Source of the DNA: Phenylobacterium sp.
GTDB taxonomy: Bacteria; Pseudomonadota; Alphaproteobacteria; Caulobacterales; Caulobacteraceae
Direction: 5' to 3'
Assembly (NCBI GenBank): GCA_019264505.1
Contig: JAHUZY010000306.1
Location: forward strand, 1-5,370
DNA: 5,370 nt
In this document: positions 1 to 4,598 of the stretch, one piece after another
How positions within the stretch are numbered: position 1 is the stretch's first letter
Layout of the letters: each line of letters starts with the position of its first letter
Made by a program: the position numbers and the translations under genes
Notes under the pieces: model-generated
Database searches by the model: none
What the model saw: only the letters and a program-made list of their open reading frames with translations
What the model was told of the DNA's origin: nothing

Positions 1-152
1 CCCCGGCGGGGCCGGGGGCCGCGGCCGCGGCCACCACCGAGGTGTCCGCCGACCTGCCCGACCTGACGCCTGGCCGCTATGTGCTGACCTGGACGGCCAA
101 GGGCGCCGACGGCCACGAGATGACCGGGGCTGTGCGGTTCATGGTCCACTAG
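1..152 (+). CDS. CopC-like copper-binding protein, C-terminal end (partial)
   Basis: This is the 3' end of a gene that starts before the window. Reading in the frame that ends in TAG at 150-152 gives 49 complete codons from base 3. After an Ala-rich stretch comes LPDLTPGRYVLTWTAKGADGH and then EMTGAVRFMVH at the terminus. This is the classic end of a CopC/PcoC/YobA-type beta sandwich, where a 'L.pG.Y.v.W...S.DGH...G...F.V' pattern closes the fold. In CopC-family proteins the Asp and His of the DGH motif belong to the Cu(II) site, together with the N-terminal His of the mature protein, which lies outside the window. The protein is expected in the periplasm, binding or delivering copper. It converges on the MerR-type gene with only 10 bp between the stops, so it is not driven by that regulator's divergent promoter. 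The CopC assignment rests on a short tail; a CopC-CopD fusion is unlikely because the chain stops right after the CopC domain. Confidence 0.75.
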   Translation, partial: PAGPGAAAAATTEVSADLPDLTPGRYVLTWTAKGADGHEMTGAVRFMVH

Positions 153-174
153 AGGCGGACTCTTAAGCCGCCTC
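152..174. terminator. Hairpin between convergent stops (possible bidirectional terminator)
   Basis: A perfect 7-bp inverted repeat, GAGGCGG (152-158) and CCGCCTC (168-174), with a 9-nt loop lies across the junction of the convergent copC-like and merR-like genes. It begins at the last base of the copC stop, and the merR stop (163-165) lies in its loop. Placement suits a shared transcription barrier, but no T-run follows on either strand, so it would be a weak or factor-assisted terminator. Confidence 0.35.
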
Positions 175-576
175 CCCCTGGAAGGCGGCGATGATCGGGC
201 AGGGGCCCTGGTCGGTGGAGGCGCAGGCGCCGGCCAGGCGCCGCAGGGCGGCACGGGCCTCGACCAGATCGGCGATGGCCTGGTCCAGGGCCGCCAGCCG
301 CTCGGTGGCCAGTTCATGGGCCCTGGCCCGGTCCTCGCCGGCGTCCAGGGACAACAGCTCCTTGATCTGCTCCAGGGTGAAGCCCGCCGTCTGGGCCGAG
401 CGGATGAAGCGCAGGCGCCGCACATCCTCCTCCCCATAGCGGCGCACGCCGGTTCCGACCCCATCCCTGGACCAGCGCTCGGGCGTCGGCATCAGGCCGC
501 GGCGCTGGTAGAAGCGCACGGTCTCCACGCCCACGCCGCCCTCGCGGGCCAGGATGGCGATGGTTCGCGATTTCAT
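163..576 (-). CDS. MerR-family metal/stress-responsive transcription regulator
   Basis: This 137-aa protein has standard MerR-family length and architecture. Residues ~1-70 form the winged helix-turn-helix, with the family hallmark VETVRFYQRRGL at 17-28 and the wing around RRYGEEDVRRLRFI. A dimerisation helix covers ~84-115, and a C-terminal loop ends in Cys118, Cys126 and PII. These are the only two cysteines; 8-residue spacing followed by C-P-I-I matches the CueR copper-sensor loop better than the 9-residue spacing of Hg(II)-sensing MerR. The site equivalent to MerR Cys82, at the start of the dimer helix, is not a cysteine (Arg/Ala in my hand alignment), so a classical three-Cys mercury site is absent. 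It would bend the divergent operator at 584-601 and activate the glutaredoxin/MauE-like gene. Its own SD (GGAG, complement of 583-586, 6 nt before the ATG) overlaps that operator, so autoregulation is likely. Copper, mercury or another soft metal, or thiol stress, all remain possible inducers. Confidence 0.88.
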   Translation of the reverse strand: MKSRTIAILAREGGVGVETVRFYQRRGLMPTPERWSRDGVGTGVRRYGEEDVRRLRFIRSAQTAGFTLEQIKELLSLDAGEDRARAHELATERLAALDQAIADLVEARAALRRLAGACASTDQGPCPIIAAFQGEAA

Positions 577-578
577 GA

Positions 579-610
579 TTGACTCCGTACTGACGTACGG
601 AACCTAGGGT
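579..610 (+). promoter_or_regulatory. MerR-type operator/promoter of the glutaredoxin-MauE-like gene
   Basis: A -35 TTGACT (579-584) is followed by the perfect dyad TCCGTAC-TGAC-GTACGGA (584-601) and a -10-like TAGGGT (605-610) or CTAGGG (604-609). The -35 to -10 spacing is 20 or 19 bp, longer than the normal 17, as in MerR-activated promoters where the regulator untwists the DNA. The dyad and -35 are nearly the same as the mer operator of Tn21/Tn501 from memory (TCCGTAC-ATGA-GTACGGA, -10 TAAGGT, 19-bp spacer). The plus-strand transcript would start near 616-618, leaving a leader of about 28 nt. The dyad also covers the merR-side ribosome binding site. Confidence 0.88.
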
Positions 611-632
611 CGGCCTCAAGGATTACAAGTCC

Positions 633-638
633 AAGGAG
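633..638 (+). promoter_or_regulatory. Ribosome binding site deciding the GTG start at 645
   Basis: AAGGAG lies 6 nt before GTG 645. No comparable SD sits before the later ATGs around 681-690, and starting there would remove the first beta strand of the glutaredoxin fold, so the GTG is preferred. Confidence 0.75.
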
Positions 639-644
639 CCTCCC

Positions 645-1385
645 GTGACCTCACCCCAGAAGACCGCCGTGCTGCATCGCATGGTGATGGCCGACCACGT
701 CTGTCCCTATGGGCTGAAGGCCCGCCACCTGCTGCGCAGCCGCGGTTATCAGGTGGACGACCGCTGGCTGACCAGCCGGGAAGAGACCGACGCCTTCAAG
801 GCGGAGCATGGGGTCGCCACCACGCCGCAGGTCTTCATCGCGGGCGAGCGGATCGGCGGCCATGATGATCTGCGCCGCCACCTGGGCCTGAAGGTCCGCG
901 ATCCCAAGGCTGTGACCTACACGCCGGTCCTGGTGGTGTTCGCCACCACCGCCATCATGGCCGCGATGATCAGCCTGGCGGTCTATGGGACCCCGCTGAC
1001 GGTCCAGACCGCGGTGTGGTTCATCGCGCTGTCGATGATGGTCCTGGGCATGCTCAAGCTGCAGAATGTCGAGAGCTTCTCGACCATGTTCCTCAACTAC
1101 GACCTGCTGGCGCGGCGCTGGCCGCCCTATGGCAAGATTTATCCCTTCGCCGAGTTCGGGGCCGGCGCCCTGATGGTCGCTGGCGTCTTCACCTGGCTTT
1201 CGGCCCCCGTGGCCCTCACCATCGGCGTCATCGGCGCGGTCTCGGTGTTCAAGGCCGTCTATCTGGACCGCCGCACCCTGAAATGCGCCTGCGTCGGCGG
1301 CGACAGCAACGTGCCGCTGGGCTTCCTGTCGCTGACCGAGAACCTGATGATGATCGCCATGGCCGTGTGGATGCTGGCGATGTGA
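645..1385 (+). CDS. Glutaredoxin–MauE-like membrane fusion protein
   Basis: The protein has 246 aa and two parts. Residues ~7-82 are a glutaredoxin fold: first strand TAVLHRMVM, active site C20-P-Y-G23, the cis-Pro segment TTPQVFIAG with Pro61, and the GGHDDL glutathione/helix motif at 71-76. The second active-site Cys is replaced by Gly, so it is a monothiol-type site. Residues ~92-246 are hydrophobic, with about four to five membrane segments (roughly 92-113, 123-140, 168-186, 188-205, 226-246). A conserved-looking C214-x-C216 followed by VGGDSNVPLGF lies before the last segment, as in MauE/DoxX-type redox-associated membrane proteins. I infer a membrane thiol-redox role, passing electrons or a metal/glutathione adduct between the soluble Cys20 and the membrane-side CxC. 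The MerR-type promoter places it in a metal or thiol-stress response. Exact substrate and the side of the membrane facing Cys20 are unknown; with no signal peptide, the Grx domain is probably cytoplasmic. Confidence 0.82.
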   Translation: MTSPQKTAVLHRMVMADHVCPYGLKARHLLRSRGYQVDDRWLTSREETDAFKAEHGVATTPQVFIAGERIGGHDDLRRHLGLKVRDPKAVTYTPVLVVFATTAIMAAMISLAVYGTPLTVQTAVWFIALSMMVLGMLKLQNVESFSTMFLNYDLLARRWPPYGKIYPFAEFGAGALMVAGVFTWLSAPVALTIGVIGAVSVFKAVYLDRRTLKCACVGGDSNVPLGFLSLTENLMMIAMAVWMLAM

Positions 1386-1410
1386 GGGGCGGGGAGACGA
1401 CGGGGTGTCC

Positions 1411-1457
1411 TTGAGAAGTCTCATATCCTGGATATATAACTGGATATAACCAGGAGG
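1411..1457 (+). promoter_or_regulatory. Promoter and repeat-rich operator of the toxin-antitoxin operon
   Basis: This AT-rich patch in GC-rich DNA holds a direct repeat CTGGATATA (1428-1436 and 1440-1448, 12-bp period) and a near-palindrome ATATCC-T-GGATAT (1423-1435). It also has an outer inverted repeat TCCTGG (1426-1431) / CCAGGA (1450-1455). A -35-like TTGAGA (1411-1416) lies 16-18 bp before overlapping -10-like boxes (TATATA 1433-1438, TATAAC 1435-1440). The repeat arms run into the antitoxin SD AGGAGG (1452-1457, 5 nt before the ATG). Such arrays, with about one helical turn between half-sites, are typical binding sites for RHH antitoxins and their toxin complexes, so conditional autorepression is the likely mode. 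Confidence 0.7.
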
Positions 1458-1462
1458 GCCGC

Positions 1463-1762
1463 ATGGGCAGCTCGCAGAAACGCGCCGTACAGACCTACCG
1501 CGCCCGTCTCACCGATCGCGGGCTGGCGCGCTTTGAAGTGCTGGCCCGAAATGAGGATCGCGACCTGATCCGGTCCCTGGCCCGCCGCCTTGCGGAAGAC
1601 AGCCCGGAGGCTTCACGCCTGCGTTCGGCGGTGGCCCAGACCCTGGGCGCGGAGCCTCCGAAGACGGGCGGGATCCTGGCCAGGCTGCGGGCCTCACCCC
1701 TGGTGGGTGCGGACCTCGATCTCGCCCGCGCCCGTGAGGACGGACGGGATGTCGACATCTGA
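1463..1762 (+). CDS. Type II antitoxin of VapB/FitA type (RHH-like)
   Basis: This 99-aa protein is encoded directly upstream of a PIN-domain toxin. The N-terminal part has a basic, possibly ribbon-forming strand (around YRARLTD, 12-18) followed by helices rich in Arg/Glu (~20-45), which fits an Arc/MetJ ribbon-helix-helix DNA-binding fold, though I assign it by appearance only. The C-terminal part, from GGILARLRASPLVGADLDLA (69-88) to the acidic/basic tail, looks like the segment that wraps round and blocks a VapC active site. I recognise this SPLVGADLDL-type tail as common in VapC-associated antitoxins. It should neutralise the toxin and, with it, bind the repeats just upstream. Start is ATG 1463 with SD AGGAGG. 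Its stop overlaps the toxin start by one base (TGATG at 1760-1764), indicating coupled translation. Confidence 0.8.
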   Translation: MGSSQKRAVQTYRARLTDRGLARFEVLARNEDRDLIRSLARRLAEDSPEASRLRSAVAQTLGAEPPKTGGILARLRASPLVGADLDLARAREDGRDVDI

Positions 1763-2196
1763 TGCGCTATCTGCTCGACACCAACATCATCAGCAACATC
1801 GCCAAGCCCGCGCCGTCGGACTCGTTGCTCGCCTGGATGAGCGCGCAGAATGACGAAGACCTCTTCATCGCCTCGCTGACCGTGGCCGAAATCCGACGAG
1901 GGGTTCTGGAAAAGCCCGCCGGCAAGCGCCGTGATCAGCTGGAGGCCTGGTTCTCCGGCCCCGATGGCCCGCAGGCGCTGTTCGCCGGGCGGGTCCTGCC
2001 CTTCGACGAAGCCGCCGGTCTGATCTGGGGTCGCCTGATGGCGGAGGGCAGATCACAAGGCCGCCCCCGCAGCGCCCTCGACACCATCATCGCCGCCGTC
2101 GCGGAGGCCTATGGATGCACTGTGGTCACCGACAATGAGAAGGACTTTGCGGGCGTGAAGGTGGTCAATCCGCTGCGGGGGCCTGGATCGACGTAG
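1762..2196 (+). CDS. vapC: VapC-family PIN-domain ribonuclease toxin
   Basis: This 144-aa protein is a complete PIN domain of usual VapC length. The acidic metal-binding residues are all present in the expected order: Asp6 in YLLDTN, Glu43 in TVAEIRRG, Asp107 in ALDTIIAAVA, and Asp124 in VVTDNEKDF with Asp128 nearby. These residues bind Mg2+/Mn2+ in VapC toxins, which cleave tRNA or rRNA at specific sites and halt translation when the antitoxin is lost. The sequence between 44 and 80, with an EKPAGKRRDQLEAWF helix, resembles the FitB/VapC subgroup. The intact catalytic set argues for an active enzyme. It is translated directly from the antitoxin stop and converges on the lower-GC gene at 2260-3102 with a 63-bp gap in which I see no convincing terminator hairpin. 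The target RNA cannot be told from sequence; tRNA is the usual choice for the family. Confidence 0.92.
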   Translation: MRYLLDTNIISNIAKPAPSDSLLAWMSAQNDEDLFIASLTVAEIRRGVLEKPAGKRRDQLEAWFSGPDGPQALFAGRVLPFDEAAGLIWGRLMAEGRSQGRPRSALDTIIAAVAEAYGCTVVTDNEKDFAGVKVVNPLRGPGST

Positions 2197-2259
2197 TCGC
2201 GCGCTCGGGAGTTCACCTGGGCGGCGTGCGGCTGACCTGACTCGATAACTCGTGCGCCC

Positions 2260-3102
2260 CTACTTTTGCGGTCGCCCATTGAGGAAGCCCGCTGGATAGC
2301 TTCGCGCCATAGCCTCGAAGTTCAGATCACCTCGGCTATGCAGCGCCAGGATATGGGCGGGCCCGAGTGGCTGGAGCGAATACAGGTCGAACGCGTGCTC
2401 CTCGTTCCTGCAACCCAGCGTCCGTCCGTAAGTTGCCACTACTGCCTCGGCCGCTGAATAGGCGTGACGGGATTGGGCGAGCGGCATGGCAATCTCTAGA
2501 ACACGCGGCCTCCCGATCTGCTTGAGGAGTTCCTGAAGCTCTGGGTCCCGCTGCCAGAAGTAAGCCGCCTCGCCACCCCAGCTCTGAAGGAGCAGATTGA
2601 CGCCGCCGTCTTCAACCTCTGCGGGCTGGGAGACCATCCAGAATTTCCCAACGCGCGCGCCTCGTTGGTCGCTCTGGTAGGGACTATCAGCAAACAGGCG
2701 GTCGGCGATATCCTGAGTAAACACACCCGCTGCGACCTGCGCAGAAAATCGCGACCGGATATTGTCGAGGCTGGAAGGATAGACGCCATTCTTTCGAACG
2801 AAGTCGGCTTCCGCATCAGTCAGCCTGGTATAGTGCCAAGCGCGGATCGTCCGGGTCCCCATCAGACGCATGATGTGCTCCTTCACCGCTTGGATTCCGC
2901 CCGCGTAGGGATTGTCGGGAAGGGATGTGGTGTGGTCGGAAGCCTGCCGCTCCTCCCACAATCGGTGCGAGGTCAGCAGATAGTTCCGGATCAAATCTGC
3001 GTCGGCGTCGAGGTCGGCTCTCAACACTTCGTCGAATGTGCGGACGTCCCACACGTCGATGATTCCATTATGAGCAGGAGAAGGAGCAGGCGGGGCGGCC
3101 AT
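2260..3102 (-). CDS. Uncharacterised 280-aa protein encoded directly downstream of tRNA-Arg
   Basis: I do not recognise a named family. The product is soluble, with no signal peptide or membrane segment. An N-terminal acidic helical part (~15-60) precedes a mixed alpha/beta part with notable motifs: RAWHYTRLTDAEADFVRKNG at 87-106 followed by VYPSSL, GKFWMVSQPAEVEDGGVNLL at 152-171, SWGGEAAYFW at 174-183, RPRVLEIAMPL at 198-208, and CRNEEHAFDLY at 231-241. An H-Y-T strand followed by a 'NGxxPSSL' turn is reminiscent of the start of some ADP-ribosyltransferase-like folds (DarT, RES type), but this is only a resemblance. Composition is lower in GC than around it (35/60 at 2281-2340 and 36/60 at 2641-2700, against 47/60 at 241-300), suggesting horizontal gain. 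The ATG start is supported by an SD-like AGGGAGAG (complement of 3110-3117) that begins at the tRNA's CCA, so expression may depend on readthrough from the tRNA promoter and on tRNA 3' processing. Confidence 0.72.
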   Translation of the reverse strand: MAAPPAPSPAHNGIIDVWDVRTFDEVLRADLDADADLIRNYLLTSHRLWEERQASDHTTSLPDNPYAGGIQAVKEHIMRLMGTRTIRAWHYTRLTDAEADFVRKNGVYPSSLDNIRSRFSAQVAAGVFTQDIADRLFADSPYQSDQRGARVGKFWMVSQPAEVEDGGVNLLLQSWGGEAAYFWQRDPELQELLKQIGRPRVLEIAMPLAQSRHAYSAAEAVVATYGRTLGCRNEEHAFDLYSLQPLGPAHILALHSRGDLNFEAMARSYPAGFLNGRPQK

Positions 3103-3116
3103 GGATACACTCTCCC

Positions 3117-3193
3117 TGGCGGCCCGGAAGGGACTCGAACCCCTGACCTTCGGTTTAGGAAACCGCTGCTCTGTCCTGCTGAGCTACCGGGCC
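3117..3193 (-). tRNA. tRNA-Arg (anticodon CCU, reads AGG)
   Basis: On the minus strand 77 nt fold into a full cloverleaf. The acceptor stem GGCCCGG/CCGGGCC is perfect, followed by G73 and an encoded CCA. The D stem is GCTC/GAGC with a 9-nt loop. The anticodon stem is GCGGT/ACCGA (the outermost pair is a G-A mismatch) with loop TTCCTAA, so the anticodon is CCU. The variable loop is AGGTC, and the T arm is AGGGG-TTCGAGT-CCCTT. AGG is a rare codon in GC-rich genomes, and single-copy tRNA-Arg genes are frequent integration sites. A possible -35 (TTGGCG, complement of 3231-3236) lies upstream without a good -10. No terminator follows; the next coding start is 14 nt beyond the CCA. Confidence 0.96.
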
Positions 3194-3239
3194 GGCTTGG
3201 GCCTGAGCGATGCCATGGGGCGGGGGGCGGCGCCAAGCC
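3194..3239. repeat. Inverted repeat upstream of the tRNA gene
   Basis: GGCTTGG (3194-3200) abuts the 5' end of the tRNA, and its exact inverse CCAAGCC lies at 3233-3239, 32 bp apart. It falls in the tRNA 5' leader or promoter region on the minus strand. It could pair in the precursor RNA, or be chance in GC-rich DNA; the loop is long and I assign no function. Confidence 0.3.
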
Positions 3240-3272
3240 CCCTTAAGGCCTCTAGGCTGGCGGGCGGGCCAA

Positions 3273-3303
3273 CGAAAAACGCCCGGCGCGGGGCCGGGCG
3301 TCT
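3273..3303 (-). terminator. Intrinsic terminator of carD
   Basis: Read on the minus strand, a perfect 9-bp stem ACGCCCGGC/GCCGGGCGT (complement of 3293-3301 and 3279-3287) with a 5-nt loop runs into a T-tract (complement of 3275-3279). It begins about 26 nt after the carD stop codon. This is the strongest terminator in the window, and it insulates the core gene block from the tRNA and the accessory genes beyond. Confidence 0.93.
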
Positions 3304-3326
3304 TGATCGTCGGACCTGCGCCCAGA

Positions 3327-3842
3327 TCAGGCGGCGGCCGAGGCCTTCACCAGCAGGGACTTGTTGAGCATGACGATGGCGGCGTCGCGGTCGATCCGCT
3401 CGATGGCGGCGACTTCCCGGGCCATGCGGTCCAGGGCCGATTCATAGAGCTGGCGCTCGGAATAGGACTGCTCGGGCTGGTTCTCGGCCCGGTGCAGGTC
3501 GCGGACCACCTCGGCGATGGAGATCAGGTCGCCGGAATTGATCTTGGCTTCGTATTCCTGGGCCCGGCGGCTCCACATGGTGCGCTTGACGCGGGCGCGG
3601 CCCTTGAGCGTGTTCAGCGCCTGGCTGACCACGTCGCCTTCGGCCAGGGAGCGGAGGCCAGAGCTGCGCGCCTTGCCGGTGGGCACGCGCAGGGTCATCT
3701 TCTCGTGGTCGAAGGTGATCACATAGACTTCAAGCGAAAGACCGGCGACGTCCTGGGTCTCGATCGCCTGCACCTGACCGACGCCGTGCGCCGGATAGAC
3801 GACATGATCGCCAACCTGGAAATCCAGACCGTTCTTGCTCAT
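3327..3842 (-). CDS. carD: CarD/CdnL-family RNA polymerase-binding transcription regulator
   Basis: This 171-aa protein has the size of stand-alone CarD/CdnL proteins. The N-terminal domain (~6-65) is the RNA-polymerase-interacting Tudor-like fold (DFQVGDHVVYPAHGVGQVQAIE), shared with the Mfd RID, which contacts the beta subunit. The C-terminal helical domain (~70-165) carries Trp90 in RTMWSRRAQEY, equivalent to the conserved Trp that wedges into the minor groove at the upstream edge of the -10 region. Family members stabilise open complexes, especially at stable-RNA and growth-related promoters. The chain ends in KASAAA; C-terminal alanines are typical of ClpXP degrons, and Caulobacter CdnL is known as a ClpXP substrate. 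The start at 3842 is preferred because the CarD fold begins there and AAGGG lies 8 nt upstream (complement of 3851-3855). The frame stays open to 4127, but that extension is low-complexity and unlike the family. fdxA lies upstream on the same strand. Confidence 0.95.
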   Translation of the reverse strand: MSKNGLDFQVGDHVVYPAHGVGQVQAIETQDVAGLSLEVYVITFDHEKMTLRVPTGKARSSGLRSLAEGDVVSQALNTLKGRARVKRTMWSRRAQEYEAKINSGDLISIAEVVRDLHRAENQPEQSYSERQLYESALDRMAREVAAIERIDRDAAIVMLNKSLLVKASAAA

Positions 3843-4132
3843 TGCGAGACCCTTCAAAATGCGCCCGGCGGCCAATCCGGAGTCACGGAGGCGACGCTCA
3901 CAGGGACGAACCGGTCCTCGTCGCGGCAGGCGCGAAGTCCGATGGCTCTGGAGCGGTGAAAACCTCTTTAGACACCCTCGCCCTGGGCGGGCGTGATCGG
4001 CCGGCGACGGCTCTTCTGTTGAACGACGGGACAGACGACAGCCGTCTGCCTCCACGCCAAGTATGACCGTACCATAAATATGAGCCGAAAGAAAGGCTTG
4101 GGGCCTGGAGGGCCAGGGCTGGGCCATTGGGG
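3843..4132 (-). promoter_or_regulatory. Leader/promoter region between fdxA and carD
   Basis: These 290 bp hold no supported gene. Read on the minus strand there is an AT-rich patch (complement of 4061-4090, with TATTTATGG and CATACT-like elements) that probably contains the carD promoter, but I cannot pick confident -35/-10 boxes. A perfect dyad CAGACG-ACAGC-CGTCTG (4032-4048) lies just downstream of it, either an operator or a hairpin in a long mRNA leader of roughly 200 nt. The remainder is GC-rich without further convincing structure. Confidence 0.45.
4104..4117 (-). terminator. Weak hairpin downstream of fdxA
   Basis: A 5-bp stem CCTGG/CCAGG with a 4-nt loop lies 15 nt past the fdxA stop. 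It is followed on the minus strand by a pyrimidine run with broken T-tracts (complement of 4085-4097). It is too short for a confident terminator, so partial readthrough from fdxA into carD is plausible. Confidence 0.25.
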
Positions 4133-4474
4133 TCAGGACCCGCGGCCGGGCTTCTCGCTGAAATACTTGTCCAGCTTGCCGGTCTCGCGCTCGTACTGTT
4201 CGGCGTCGGCCGGCGGCTCACCCTTGACCGTGATGTTCGGCCAGATGCGCGAATACTCCGAATTGATCCGCAGCCACTTGCCGTCGGGGTCATCCTCGGT
4301 GTCGGGCTTGATGGCGTCCACCGGACATTCAGGCTCGCACACGCCGCAGTCGATGCACTCATCCGGATTGATGGCCAGGAAGTTCTCGCCCTCATAGAAA
4401 CAGTCGACCGGACAGACCTCCACGCAATCCATGAACTTACATTTGATGCAGGGATCCATGACGATGTAGGTCAT
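4133..4474 (-). CDS. fdxA: 7Fe-8S ferredoxin FdxA
   Basis: This 113-aa protein is a typical seven-iron ferredoxin. Nine cysteines occur at 9, 12, 17, 21, 25, 40, 43, 46 and 50, which is the Azotobacter FdI pattern shifted by one residue. By that homology Cys9, Cys17 and Cys50 hold the [3Fe-4S] cluster. Cys21, Cys40, Cys43 and Cys46 hold the [4Fe-4S] cluster, and Cys12 and Cys25 are free. The [20 protein letters not shown] and [18 protein letters not shown] segments are hallmark FdxA sequence. The C-terminal ~55 residues form the usual helical cap ending in an Arg/Gly/Ser tail. It acts in the cytoplasm as a low-potential one-electron carrier; its partners are not shown here. The SD is weak (GGAG 11 nt before the ATG). 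A candidate promoter lies in the 124-bp gap behind the S4 gene, so fdxA is probably transcribed on its own as well as with its upstream neighbours. Confidence 0.96.
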   Translation of the reverse strand: MTYIVMDPCIKCKFMDCVEVCPVDCFYEGENFLAINPDECIDCGVCEPECPVDAIKPDTEDDPDGKWLRINSEYSRIWPNITVKGEPPADAEQYERETGKLDKYFSEKPGRGS

Positions 4475-4533
4475 CGGGTCGAGAACTCCGGTCGCGGCCC
4501 TGGTGGGGATCGCGGGGGGTGGAAGGCGCGGGT

Positions 4534-4562
4534 TTTTCAGGGCGCCGGGGGCGCCTTGTCAA
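4534..4562 (-). promoter_or_regulatory. Candidate fdxA promoter with a GC dyad in the spacer
   Basis: On the minus strand a perfect -35 TTGACA (complement of 4557-4562) is followed after 17 bp by a poor -10-like TGAAAA (complement of 4534-4539). The spacer contains GGCGCC-GGG-GGCGCC (4541-4555), a perfect 6-3-6 dyad. A transcript would start near 4527, about 50 nt before the fdxA ATG. The dyad may be an operator. It is unlikely to be the terminator of the S4 gene because no T-run follows on the minus strand. Confidence 0.45.
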
Positions 4563-4598
4563 CCACGGGGCTTAGCGCGTCTTCGCCCCTGATGCGCC

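Noticed and set aside
651..1424. 257-codon minus-strand open frame opposite the glutaredoxin-MauE gene
   Set aside because: His/Gly/Asp-rich antisense reading of a recognisable gene; no SD or family motif.
1..2259. Second copy of the tRNA-Arg 3' end as an att site
   Set aside because: By eye I found no repeat of the 15-20 bp around the CCA end elsewhere in the window.
2197..2259. Terminator between vapC and the converging gene
   Set aside because: No stem longer than a few base pairs and no T-run on either strand.
3210..3959. 249-codon plus-strand open frame opposite carD
   Set aside because: It runs antisense to carD and its terminator, with Gly/Leu/Asp-rich composition typical of mirror frames in GC-rich genes.
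3843..4127. In-frame 95-codon N-terminal extension of CarD starting at ATG 4127
   Set aside because: The extension is Arg/Pro/Ser-rich with no family similarity, whereas the CarD fold starts at MSKNGLDF with a good SD. The open frame is a product of high GC.
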